Assembly: GCF_019669985.1 (NCBI RefSeq)
Contig: NZ_AP019782.1
Span: 674,501-738,500, forward strand
DNA length: 64,000 bases
Source: Methylogaea oryzae
GTDB lineage: Bacteria; Pseudomonadota; Gammaproteobacteria; Methylococcales; Methylococcaceae
Direction of reading: 5' to 3'
The stretch's first letter is position 1, and each line of letters opens with the position of its first letter. The translations under genes and the position numbers were made by a program. Shown piece by piece: positions 20,136 through 27,856 of the stretch. Below the pieces are notes generated by a model. It saw only the letters and a list, made by a program, of their open reading frames with translations, searched no databases and was not told the origin of the DNA.

Positions 20136-20254
20136 GTCCCCCTTCCCACCGGGGGGAGAGTGGAAAGGCCGTGGTTTTTGATGCCACCCTCTCCCCAATC
20201 CTCTCCCTGCCAGGGAGAGGGGGGGCCGAATTCGTTGGGGTGAGAGGGGGCTTT
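20136..20254. repeat. Intergenic repeat element with CTCTCCC/GGGAGAG arms
   Basis: A C/T-rich then G/A-rich tract with a perfect 10 bp inverted repeat around one base (CCTCTCCCTG 20200-20209, CAGGGAGAGG 20211-20220) and related copies (CCCTCTCCCC at 20188-20197, GTGAGAGGGGG near 20241-20251). It resembles the dispersed CTCTCCC-type intergenic repeats common in high-GC gammaproteobacteria. It lies between convergent genes and can form a hairpin. Confidence 0.55.
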
Positions 20255-20256
20255 AC

Positions 20257-20640
20257 TTACGCGACCTTGATTTCGATCTTGCGCGGCTGGGCGTGTTCCA
20301 CTTTCGGGATGCGCAGCTTGAGGACGCCGTGCTTGAACTCGGCGGAGACTTTTTCGCTGTCCAGTTCCTTGGACAGGGTAAACACGCGCCGATAGCGCGG
20401 CACGCCCACTTCGGCGTGGCTGGATTCCATGCTCTCCGGCGTGTTCAGCGCGACTTCGCCCTCGATGGTCAGGCTGTCCGCTTCCACGTGCAGGTTGAGC
20501 TTATCCTTGGGCACGCCGGGCAGGTCGGCGTACAGCGTGATGCCGGCGGAGTCCTCGATCACATCCACCGGCGGCAACAGCGCGGTTTCCGGCAGGGCGG
20601 CGCCGGCTTGCTTGGTCGGAGTTTTTGCCTGGTCGTTCAT
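20257..20640 (-). CDS. Small heat-shock protein (Hsp20/alpha-crystallin)
   Basis: A 127-residue ATP-independent holdase. The alpha-crystallin domain spans about residues 25-120: ADLPGVPKDKLNLHVEADSLTIEGE opens it and HGVLKLRIPK closes it. The N-terminal arm is Ala/Lys-rich and short, and the C-terminal I-x-I motif is present as RKIEIKVA. AGGAGG precedes the ATG. It lies 18 bp downstream of another hsp20 on the same strand, so the two are probably one transcript. Confidence 0.93.
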   Translation of the reverse strand: MNDQAKTPTKQAGAALPETALLPPVDVIEDSAGITLYADLPGVPKDKLNLHVEADSLTIEGEVALNTPESMESSHAEVGVPRYRRVFTLSKELDSEKVSAEFKHGVLKLRIPKVEHAQPRKIEIKVA

Positions 20641-20658
20641 GGTGGTTCCTCCTGTCGT

Positions 20659-21096
20659 TTACTGGATGGCGATGCGGCGCGGTTGGGCAGCTTCCTGGCG
20701 CTTGAGGCTGATGTGCAGCACACCGTCGCGGTACTCGGCGGAGACGCCGTCGGGGTCGATGTCGTCCGGCAGGCTCACTACGCGGCGGAAGCGGCCGGTG
20801 AAGCGCTCGTTGATGTGCACCGTGGCTTTGGCTTCCCGCGGCGGCAGGTCGGTGGTCCTCTCGCCGGCGATGGTGAGCACGCCGCGTTCCAGGTTTACTT
20901 CGATTTTGTCCGGCGCCAGCCCCGGCACGAAGGCATACACCTCCACCGCTTGCGGCGTGCTGCCGACGTTCAGCGCCGGGAAGCCCCCTCGGCCGAAGCC
21001 GCGGATATTGGGTTCGGGTTCGAACGCCTGTTGCACTTCCCGCTGCAAGCGGTCCAGTTCGGCGAAAATGTCGCGGGGGAACATGGATCGGTACAT
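20659..21096 (-). CDS. Small heat-shock protein (Hsp20/alpha-crystallin), promoter-proximal
   Basis: A 145-residue Hsp20 protein: N-terminal MYRSMFPRDIFAELDRLQREV, alpha-crystallin domain from about residue 42 (YAFVPGLAPDKIEVNLERG) to DGVLHISLKR. The C-terminus ends RRIAIQ, an I-x-I motif. I take ATG 21096 as start, not the ATG at 21111, because the GGAGGA ribosome site (21105-21110) overlaps the latter and stands correctly before the former. It begins the minus arm of the stress cluster behind a sigma-32-like promoter. Confidence 0.92.
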   Translation of the reverse strand: MYRSMFPRDIFAELDRLQREVQQAFEPEPNIRGFGRGGFPALNVGSTPQAVEVYAFVPGLAPDKIEVNLERGVLTIAGERTTDLPPREAKATVHINERFTGRFRRVVSLPDDIDPDGVSAEYRDGVLHISLKRQEAAQPRRIAIQ

Positions 21097-21161
21097 GGCT
21101 TGGTCCTCCATTTACGTTGAATGCTACTTCGGCCGATAGCCGGTCGGCCCACATCCCAGAC

Positions 21162-21187
21162 AATAGGTTCGCCCGGCGAAATTTCAA
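21162..21187 (-). promoter_or_regulatory. Sigma-32-like heat-shock promoter for the hsp20 pair
   Basis: On the minus strand TTGAAA (21187-21182) is followed after 14 bp by CCTATT (21167-21162). The -35 fits the heat-shock consensus CTTGAAA well; the -10 only partly fits CCCCATNT. Position and target genes add weight. Confidence 0.45.
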
Positions 21188-21190
21188 TGG

Positions 21191-21219
21191 CTTGACTTGC
21201 CGACCGTTCGCCACCATCT
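21191..21219 (+). promoter_or_regulatory. Sigma-32-like heat-shock promoter for cbpA
   Basis: CTTGACT (21191-21197), a 14 bp spacer, then CACCATCT (21212-21219). The -10 matches seven of eight positions of CCCCATNT, and the spacer length is typical for RpoH. It lies about 40 bp before the cbpA start and only 3 bp from the -35 of the divergent hsp20 promoter. Confidence 0.6.
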
Positions 21220-21259
21220 TTCCGGCAGACCGCAACGAACGAAGAGAAGGAGAATCCGC

Positions 21260-22207
21260 TTGGAGTTCAAGGACTATTACAAAACCCTGGGCGTCAGCCG
21301 CGACGCCAAGCCCGACGAGATCAAGAAAGCCTTCCGCAAGCTGGCGCGCAAATACCATCCGGACGTTTCCAAGGAGCCGAACGCCGAAGCGCGCATGAAA
21401 GACCTCAACGAGGCCTACGCGGTGCTGTCCGATCCGCAAAAGCGCGCCGCCTACGACAAGTTGGGGCAGGGCTTCAGCGCCGGCCAGGATTTCCGGCCGC
21501 CGCCGGACTGGGATACCGGCTTCGATTTTTCCAGCGGAGGTTTTTCCGGCGCGGAAGCCGCCGATTTCAGCGACTTCTTCGCCGAGCTGTTCGGCGGGCG
21601 CATGGGCTGGGGGCGCGGCCGGGGCGGCGCCCAGTTCCGCGCCCGCGGCGAAGACCACCACGCCAAGATCCGCCTCAGCCTGGAGGACGCCTACCACGGC
21701 GCCACCCGCAGCCTCAGCCTGAGCGCGCCGCAAGCGGACGCCCACGGCCGCGTGACGCTGGCGGAACGCAAACTCAATGTGCGTATTCCCAAGGGCGTGC
21801 ACGAGGGCCAGGTGATTCGCCTGAGCGGGCAGGGCAGCCCGGGACTGGGGGGCGGGCCGCCCGGCGACTTATACCTGGAAGTGCAGTTTGAACCGCACCC
21901 GCGTTATCGGGTCGAAGGACGGGACGTTTACGCCACGCTGCCGGTGGCGCCCTGGGAAGCGGCCCTGGGCGCCCGCGTGCAGGCGCCGCTGCCGGACGGC
22001 AAGGTGGAGGTGCGCATACCGGAAGGCTCGCAAGCGGGCCGCAAGCTGCGCCTGGCCGGCCGGGGCATTCCCGGCGCGCCGGCCGGCGACCTGTACCTGG
22101 TGCTGGAAGTGGTGCTGCCGCCGGCCACCGGCGGCAAAGCCCGCGAGCTCTACCAAACCATGGCGCGGGAGTTGGCCTTCAATCCCCGCAGCGGCCTGGG
22201 AGTCTGA
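21260..22207 (+). CDS. cbpA: DnaJ-class co-chaperone CbpA
   Basis: A 315-residue type II J-protein. The J domain (residues 1-70: DYYKTLGVSRDAKPDEIKKA, YHPDVSKEPNAE, AYAVLSDPQKRAAYDKLG) contains the HPD motif that stimulates DnaK. A Gly/Phe-rich linker follows, then two C-terminal substrate-binding beta domains, with no zinc-finger. The start is TTG 21260 (LEFKDYYK), because GAAGGAGAA lies just upstream; the frame is open to 21197. Its specific modulator cbpM follows 3 bp later. Confidence 0.94.
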   Translation: MEFKDYYKTLGVSRDAKPDEIKKAFRKLARKYHPDVSKEPNAEARMKDLNEAYAVLSDPQKRAAYDKLGQGFSAGQDFRPPPDWDTGFDFSSGGFSGAEAADFSDFFAELFGGRMGWGRGRGGAQFRARGEDHHAKIRLSLEDAYHGATRSLSLSAPQADAHGRVTLAERKLNVRIPKGVHEGQVIRLSGQGSPGLGGGPPGDLYLEVQFEPHPRYRVEGRDVYATLPVAPWEAALGARVQAPLPDGKVEVRIPEGSQAGRKLRLAGRGIPGAPAGDLYLVLEVVLPPATGGKARELYQTMARELAFNPRSGLGV

Positions 22208-22210
22208 ACC

Positions 22211-22522
22211 ATGACGCAAGAACACATCGCCCTGTCCCTGGAGGAAACGCGGCTGACCGTGGACGAACTTTCCGTGAGCTGCACCGTCAGCCGCGAGTGG
22301 ATCGTCCAGCACGTGCAAGCCGGCGTATTGCTGGCCGACCCCAGTCCCGATCCCAGCGGCTGGGGCTTCAGCGGCCGCGACCTGCTGCGCGTGCGGCGTC
22401 TGTACGCCCTGGAGCGGGATTTCGATGCCAACCCCGAGCTGGCCGGCCTGGTGGCCGACCTGTTCGACGAATTGGAGCGCCTGCGCGGCCGTTTGCGGCG
22501 CGCCGGCCTGCCCGTCGATTGA
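22211..22522 (+). CDS. cbpM: Chaperone modulator CbpM
   Basis: A 103-residue MerR-like winged-helix protein that in E. coli binds the J domain of CbpA and blocks its co-chaperone activity. The pattern TVDELSVSCTVSREWIVQHVQAGVL then GWGFSGRDLLRVRRLYALERDF matches CbpM. The gene directly follows cbpA, which supports the identification. No separate promoter is visible. Confidence 0.9.
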   Translation: MTQEHIALSLEETRLTVDELSVSCTVSREWIVQHVQAGVLLADPSPDPSGWGFSGRDLLRVRRLYALERDFDANPELAGLVADLFDELERLRGRLRRAGLPVD

Positions 22523-22531
22523 GGCGTCGCC

Positions 22532-23476
22532 ATGCGAACCGGCACCTGGCTGCGGCATGCTTGGATCAACCGCTTGCAGACCCTGCTGCTGATCCTGTTC
22601 CTGCTGGGGCTGCTGGCCGTCGTCGGTATGCTGCTGTGGGGGACGGACGGCGTGTGGATGCTGCTGGCGGCGGGCGCCGCCGCCCTGTTGCTGCAACTCG
22701 CCGTGGCCCCCTGGCTGGTGTTGCGACTGTACGGCGCCCGCCGGTTGGACTATGGGCAGGCGCCGGCATTGTTCGACCTGGTGCGCGAGCTGTCCCGGCG
22801 GGCGCAGCTACCCGTTCCGCCGGCTTTGTATTGGGTGGACAGCGCCATGAGCAACGCCTTTGCCGTGGGCAATCGCGGCAGCGCGGCGATTGCTTTGAGC
22901 AGCGGCTTGCTGGGCCAATTGAATCTGCGGGAATTGGCCGGGGTGCTGGCCCACGAAGTGGCCCATATCAAGAACGGCGATATCCGCGTGATGGGGTTGG
23001 CCGACAGCCTGTCCCGCATGACCGGATTGCTCTCCCTCATCGGCCAGGTGTTGCTGCTGGTCAACTTGCCGCTGCTGTTGCTGGGGGAGTTGGGCCTCAA
23101 CTGGTTGGCCTTGCTGCTGCTGATGTTCGCGCCGCAGCTGGCCATGCTGGCCCAACTGGGCTTGTCGCGGGTGCGGGAGTTCCACGCCGATCTGGACGCG
23201 GCGGCGCTGACCGGCGACCCGCAAGGCTTGGCCCTGGGGCTGGCCAAAATCGAAGTCGCCCAGCGCGGCTGGCGGCGCTGGCTGTTGCCGGGCTGGGGTT
23301 CGCCGGAACCGTCCTGGCTGCGCACCCATCCTTCCACCGAGGAGCGCATCCAGCGCCTGGCGTCCCTGGTGCAGGAGGAATACGAGCCCTGGCACGAGCG
23401 CTTCGACCCGCCGCGCTTCGCATTCGCCGTGCCGGTGCGGCGGCCCCGCTACCGCATCGGCGGCGTTTGGTATTAG
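22532..23476 (+). CDS. Zinc metalloprotease of family M48 (HtpX-like)
   Basis: A 314-residue membrane protease. Membrane helices lie at about residues 16-36, 42-63, and 168-200. The HEVAH zinc site is at residues 141-145, followed by the GLU-helix REFHADLDAAAL (about 212-223) that supplies the third ligand. HtpX-type enzymes cut misfolded membrane proteins at the cytoplasmic side. It lies 9 bp after cbpM in the stress cluster. The closest relative is HtpX, but the shorter N-terminus and flanks make the subfamily uncertain. Confidence 0.88.
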   Translation: MRTGTWLRHAWINRLQTLLLILFLLGLLAVVGMLLWGTDGVWMLLAAGAAALLLQLAVAPWLVLRLYGARRLDYGQAPALFDLVRELSRRAQLPVPPALYWVDSAMSNAFAVGNRGSAAIALSSGLLGQLNLRELAGVLAHEVAHIKNGDIRVMGLADSLSRMTGLLSLIGQVLLLVNLPLLLLGELGLNWLALLLLMFAPQLAMLAQLGLSRVREFHADLDAAALTGDPQGLALGLAKIEVAQRGWRRWLLPGWGSPEPSWLRTHPSTEERIQRLASLVQEEYEPWHERFDPPRFAFAVPVRRPRYRIGGVWY

Positions 23477-23606
23477 CAGGCCTAGGCAAAGCCTCCGGTT
23501 TCTCAGGCCTGTGCGCCGCGCAGGGAGGTGCGGCCCCGAGTTGAACTACGCCAAGGAGGGGCTTTCAGCAGCCCGTTAGGACGATTCGTTCGAGGAGCTA
23601 TCGGCC

Positions 23607-24035
23607 ATGTCCCTGCACATCGTTTGTCCCCATTGCCGCACCGTCATCCGCGTGCCGTCCCAGCGCCTGGGCGAATCGCCCCGCTGCGCCAATTGCCGCA
23701 AGGCGTTATTCGACGGCCACCCGGTGGCGCTGTCCCTCGCCGATTTCGACCGCCATTTGCAGCGCAACGACATTCCTCTGCTGGTGGATTTTTGGGCGCC
23801 CTGGTGCGGTCCCTGCCGGGCCATGGCGCCGGCTTTCGAGCAGGCGGCGGCGCAGCTGGAGCCGCGGATCCGGTTGGCCAAGGTGAATACGGAGGAGGAA
23901 CAGGCCCTGGCCGCCCGTTTCGGCATCCGCAGCATTCCCACTTTGATCCTGTTCCGCCAGGGGCATGAGCTGGCGCGCCAGTCCGGCGCCATGGGGGCGC
24001 CGGATATCGTGCGCTGGGCCGGGCAGGCGGTTTGA
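23607..24035 (+). CDS. trxC: Thioredoxin TrxC (thioredoxin 2)
   Basis: A 142-residue thioredoxin with an N-terminal zinc finger: Cys7/Cys10 (CPHC) and Cys27/Cys30 (CANC) bind zinc, and the redox site is WCGPC (Cys67/Cys70). The cis-proline is present in SIPTL. TrxC resists oxidative stress and heat in the cytoplasm. It follows the protease gene after 130 bp and precedes the psiE-like gene, as the thioredoxin of tLST islands does. GGAGC precedes the start. Confidence 0.94.
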   Translation: MSLHIVCPHCRTVIRVPSQRLGESPRCANCRKALFDGHPVALSLADFDRHLQRNDIPLLVDFWAPWCGPCRAMAPAFEQAAAQLEPRIRLAKVNTEEEQALAARFGIRSIPTLILFRQGHELARQSGAMGAPDIVRWAGQAV

Positions 24036-24049
24036 TCGCGGACGCCGCC

Positions 24050-24526
24050 ATGAGCAAGCCGTCCGAAAACTACTGGCAGGTGATGACGTTTTACGAGCGT
24101 TTCGAGCAGGTGGTGGCGCTCATCCTCAGCTCGGTGATTGCCGTCATCATCGTCGTGGCGCTGCTGCAGTTGATCCGAACCGTATTCGTCCTGTTGCTGT
24201 CCAATTCGTGGAATCCGCTGGACCACCAAGCGTTCCAGAGCGTGTTCGGCATGATCATGACGCTGCTTATCGCCATGGAATTCAAGCACTCCATCGTCAA
24301 GGTGGTGTTGCGGCGCGACAGCATCATCCAGGTGAAGACCGTCGTGCTCATCGCCTTGATCGCCCTGGCGCGCAAGTTCGTCATTCTGGATTTGGAAACC
24401 AGCCCCGGCAAAATCGCCGCGCTGGCCGGCGCTTTGCTGGCGCTGGGCGTGGTGTACTGGCTGCTGCGCGAGCGCGACGACCGCGAGGTCGCCCTGCAAG
24501 CCGAAAAACAATCCCGTCAACGCTAA
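24050..24526 (+). CDS. PsiE family membrane protein
   Basis: A 158-residue protein with four predicted membrane helices (about residues 19-45, 64-82, 99-112 and 124-140), with the pattern ALLQLIRTVFVLL, DHQAFQSVFGMIMTLLIAMEFKHSI and RDSIIQVKTVVLIALIALARKFVI, which marks the phosphate-starvation-inducible PsiE family. The function is unknown. ATG 24050 is taken as start; a TTG at 24032 overlapping the trxC stop is possible. It lies between trxC and an htrA-type protease gene. Confidence 0.85.
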   Translation: MSKPSENYWQVMTFYERFEQVVALILSSVIAVIIVVALLQLIRTVFVLLLSNSWNPLDHQAFQSVFGMIMTLLIAMEFKHSIVKVVLRRDSIIQVKTVVLIALIALARKFVILDLETSPGKIAALAGALLALGVVYWLLRERDDREVALQAEKQSRQR

Positions 24527-24537
24527 GGAGCAATCCC

Positions 24538-25677
24538 ATGACCGAGCCCAGGCAAGACCCTTTCTTTCCCCGCCTGATTTGGATCACCCTGGCCGCGGCC
24601 GTGCTGATCCTGCTATGGCGCAACAGCGGCAATGCGCCCTTCGTGCCCGCCGGGGGCGGCGGCGAGCCGGCCTCGGCGCGCATCGTCACGCCGAGGGGCG
24701 ATCTGGCCGCCGACGAAAAAAGCACCATCGAATTGTTCGAAAAATCCAAGGATTCGGTGGTTTACATCACCACCAAGCAGCAGGTGATGGACGTGTGGAC
24801 GCGCAATGTGTTTACCGTGCCGCGCGGCACCGGCTCCGGCTTCATTTGGGACGACGCCGGCCACGTGGTCACCAATATGCACGTTATCGAAGGCTCTAAC
24901 GAAGCCCAGGTGCGGCTGTCCGACGGCCGCGACTACAAGGCCGCCCTGGTGGGCGTGAGCCCCGCCCACGACATCGCCGTGCTGAAGATCGGCGTGGGCT
25001 TCAAGCGCCCGCCGGCCGTGCCCATCGGCAGCAGCCGCGACCTGAAAGTGGGGCAGAAAGCCTTCGCCATCGGCAACCCGTTTGGCCTGGACTGGTCGCT
25101 GACCACCGGCATCGTCTCCGCCTTGGACCGCTCCCTCACCGAGGAAAACGGCGTCACCATCGAACATTTGATCCAGACCGACGCGCCCATCAATCCGGGC
25201 AATTCCGGCGGCCCGCTGCTGGACTCCGCCGGCCGGCTGATCGGCATCAACACGGCGATTTACAGTCCGAGCGGCGCCAACGCCGGCATCGGTTTCGCCG
25301 TGCCGGTGGACACCGTCAACCGCGTGGTGCCGCAGATCATCCGCCAGGGCCGCTATGTGCGGCCAGCCTTGGGGATCGAAGTGGACGAAGGCTTGAACCA
25401 GCGCTTGACTGCGCAAATGCAGCTGGAGGGCGTGGTAGTGCTGCGCGTTACGCCCGGTTCGGCCGCCGCCGCCGCCGGCCTGCAAGGGGCGGTCATGTCC
25501 CGCGAAGGCATCAAAACCGGCGACGTCATCGTCGCCCTGGAAGGCCGCCCGGTGGATTCCGTCGGCAAGCTGCTGGCGCGGCTGGACGATTACAAAGTGG
25601 GCGATACGGTACGCATGAGCGTCCTGCGGGACGGCGATAAGCGGGACGTGTCGGTCACCTTGCAGCCGGGAAGCTGA
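24538..25677 (+). CDS. HtrA/DegP-type serine protease with membrane anchor, second copy
   Basis: A 379-residue trypsin-like protease of family S1C. An uncleaved-looking N-terminal helix (about residues 14-30, IWITLAAAVLILLW) anchors it to the inner membrane. The triad is His in TNMHVIEGSN, Asp in HDIAVLKIG, and Ser in NPGNSGGPLL. One PDZ domain follows, as in DegS-like enzymes. AAGGAG precedes the ATG. It closes the stress cluster and is clearly distinct from mucD (one PDZ, not two). Confidence 0.92.
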   Translation: MTEPRQDPFFPRLIWITLAAAVLILLWRNSGNAPFVPAGGGGEPASARIVTPRGDLAADEKSTIELFEKSKDSVVYITTKQQVMDVWTRNVFTVPRGTGSGFIWDDAGHVVTNMHVIEGSNEAQVRLSDGRDYKAALVGVSPAHDIAVLKIGVGFKRPPAVPIGSSRDLKVGQKAFAIGNPFGLDWSLTTGIVSALDRSLTEENGVTIEHLIQTDAPINPGNSGGPLLDSAGRLIGINTAIYSPSGANAGIGFAVPVDTVNRVVPQIIRQGRYVRPALGIEVDEGLNQRLTAQMQLEGVVVLRVTPGSAAAAAGLQGAVMSREGIKTGDVIVALEGRPVDSVGKLLARLDDYKVGDTVRMSVLRDGDKRDVSVTLQPGS

Positions 25678-25739
25678 GCCCTCGCCGCGCCGCCTCGGCA
25701 AGGAGGACGGGGCGGCGCCAAGCAGCGAAGCGGCGGGCT

Positions 25740-26699
25740 CTAGTAGCCTCTTTCTTGGCAGATTTGGGTGAATATGGCTTGATGCTTGGCGAACGCCTCC
25801 ATTTGCTCGGCCAAGTCGGGCACCATGGCGGCGAGACGTTGCTCGAACAGGGACGCCGCCATGACATAAAGTTGCAGGTCCACGGCGTTGCGACGGCGCA
25901 GCAGCGCCTCGTGGCTTGGTTCGAAACGCAGGCGTTGATGGGGGGCCGCGGCGTTCAAGCGGCGGTAAACCGGCCACATGGTCCAGCCGAGGCGGCGCCG
26001 GAACAGCATCAAGCTCTGTTCGAAGCGTTCCGTCAGGCCGAACGCGGTCAGGTCCGCCAATATTTCCAGGGCGTGATAGACGGCGGCTGGATCGTCCGGG
26101 TCCTCCGCGAGCCCGCCTATTCCCAATAACTGGCGGGTTTGCAGGTTATCCAGCTCGCTTCCGGCATCGCTTTGCAGCAATTCGTTCAAGTCGAAGTCGT
26201 CGGGCGGAAAGCGCGTCAGCAGGCTGGCGATTTTGCCTTCGCTGACGTGCTGGCAATAGGAGCGCACGCGCGCGATCGGGTCGCGCAGCAGCGTGATCGC
26301 GGGCACGGTGTCGATTTCCGCCTCGTTGGTGATATAAGGCGCGTGGCCCGAGATCAGGCGGATGTCGAGCCGCTGCTCCGCCGACAACGCCCGCCAGCGT
26401 TCCAGGTCCTCCGTCAGGTCGCCGGTGAATTGGAATTCGCCGCCGGGATAGAGTCGTTGCAGACAGTCATGGAAGCTGGTGCCGGCGGTCTTCGGAATAT
26501 GCAGGAAGCGAAGCCGCGCCGGGACGGATTGCTGGGATCCGGCTTGATCGCCGACCCTGGACAGTTCGCGCAAGCTGAGGTCCAACGCTTGTTCGTAATA
26601 CCCTACGGCGTTTTCCATGTCGCCCGCGTTTTTCGACTCCAAGGCCTGGAGGAAAATCGCTTCCAATTGATTGAGAAAAGAACCTCTGATGTTGGACAT
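25740..26699 (-). CDS. Sulfotransferase family 2 protein
   Basis: A 319-residue putative sulfotransferase that would use PAPS as donor. The 5'-phosphosulfate loop HIPKTAGTSF is at residues 67-76, and the 3'-phosphate site LRDPIARVRSY at about 138-148. The N-terminal 50 residues look like a single tetratricopeptide-type helix pair (ALESKNAGDMENAVGYYEQALDL). The acceptor is unknown; relatives modify surface glycans. ATG 26699 is chosen at the N-terminal MSNIRGSF; the frame is open to 26774 without features. It does not belong to the flanking operons. Confidence 0.78.
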   Translation of the reverse strand: MSNIRGSFLNQLEAIFLQALESKNAGDMENAVGYYEQALDLSLRELSRVGDQAGSQQSVPARLRFLHIPKTAGTSFHDCLQRLYPGGEFQFTGDLTEDLERWRALSAEQRLDIRLISGHAPYITNEAEIDTVPAITLLRDPIARVRSYCQHVSEGKIASLLTRFPPDDFDLNELLQSDAGSELDNLQTRQLLGIGGLAEDPDDPAAVYHALEILADLTAFGLTERFEQSLMLFRRRLGWTMWPVYRRLNAAAPHQRLRFEPSHEALLRRRNAVDLQLYVMAASLFEQRLAAMVPDLAEQMEAFAKHQAIFTQICQERGY

Positions 26700-27046
26700 G
26701 TCCGTGTAATGGCCGGTGTTCGCTCCGCGTGTCGATGCCGTCGGGTGTCGAGCACCCGCTGACCGCCGCTGCACGGGGTTGTGCTGATGACGCGCGGTGA
26801 GCGATGCGTTGCAAGGATCGCCGCGAGTCTCCGGCGGCCATTGTCGCGGGTCTTACTTACCGGATTATGAGGCGGGGCTTAGGAAACCCTGAGCGCTGCC
26901 GCCGCGAGGCGCGCGCCGTCGCCGGGCCGAGAGGATTCGTCCTGGGGCAGGGTTGGGGGAGGGGGCTCAAGGCCGCGCTCGGGGCGTCGGGCTAGCGCCG
27001 TCCGGGCGGCTTGAGCCTGGGGGTGGTTGAGTCTCGCGGGTCGGGC
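26700..27046. other. Gap of 347 bp without a recognisable gene
   Basis: No coding sequence, tRNA or convincing terminator was seen. The interval lies upstream of the sulfotransferase gene and downstream of the ABC permease gene. Its right end is G-rich (runs such as GGGGGAGGGGG near 26954). Confidence 0.6.
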
Positions 27047-27856
27047 TCAGCCCGGGCCGCCGCCCTTCTTCGGCATCATGCCTTTGGACGGGTTGTAGCC
27101 CCACACCGCCAGCGCCAGGAACAGCAGCAGCGCAACCGCCGTATAAGCCGTGGCGTAGGCGTTGAACTGGCCGTACAGGGCGAAGCGCAGCATTTCGATG
27201 GCCTGGGAAAACGGGTTGTATTCGGCCAGGCGGTACAGCAGCAGGTTGGCTTCCTTCAGGCGCCACAGGGGATAGAGGGCGGTGGACATGAAGAACATGG
27301 GGAAGATGACGAAATTCATCACCCCGGCGAAGTTCTCCAGCTGCTTGATGAAGGTGGACAGCACCATCCCCAAGGCGCCCAGCATCATGCCGGACAGGAT
27401 CAGCGCCGGGAATATGGCCGCATAGCCTTGCCAGGGCGGCTGGATGTCGTAGAACCAGGCGATGGCCAGGAAGAGATAAGCCTGCACCGCCGACACCAGG
27501 GTGCTGGCCATGAGTTTGGAGGCCAGCAAAAACCAGCGGGGCAGGGGCGCGACCAACAGCGTGCGCATGCTGCCCATCTCGCGGTCGTAGACCATGGACA
27601 GGGAGCTTTGCGTGCCGTTGAACAGCTGGATCACGCCGATCAGGCCGGGCGTGATGTAGACCTCGTACAGGATATAGGTTTCGTAGGGCGGAATGATGGC
27701 TAGCCCGAGTGTCGAGCGGAACCCCGCCGCGAACACGAACAGCCAGATCAACGGCCGCACCAGGGCCGAGGCGAAGCGGCCGCGCTGCTGGACGAAGCGC
27801 AGCAGCTCGCGGCCGACGATGCCGTTGAAGGCGCGCAGGTAATGCATGGAGGCCAT
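27047..27856 (-). CDS. ABC-2 type permease, PQQ-alcohol-dehydrogenase-associated type
   Basis: A 269-residue integral membrane protein with six helices, of the ABC-2 family (GRELLRFVQQRGRFASALVR at the N-terminus, then MVYDREMGSMRTLLVAPLPR, a family signature). It resembles PedC-type permeases found with PQQ-dependent alcohol oxidation genes. It overlaps the ATPase gene stop by one base (TAATG), so the two are translated together. The transported substance is unknown. Confidence 0.85.
   Translation of the reverse strand: MASMHYLRAFNGIVGRELLRFVQQRGRFASALVRPLIWLFVFAAGFRSTLGLAIIPPYETYILYEVYITPGLIGVIQLFNGTQSSLSMVYDREMGSMRTLLVAPLPRWFLLASKLMASTLVSAVQAYLFLAIAWFYDIQPPWQGYAAIFPALILSGMMLGALGMVLSTFIKQLENFAGVMNFVIFPMFFMSTALYPLWRLKEANLLLYRLAEYNPFSQAIEMLRFALYGQFNAYATAYTAVALLLFLALAVWGYNPSKGMMPKKGGGPG

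Noticed and set aside
18121-20181. Plus-strand frame of 686 codons overlapping the MEMO1-like and radical SAM genes
   Set aside because: Shadow frame antisense to one recognised gene and out of frame with another; no domain.
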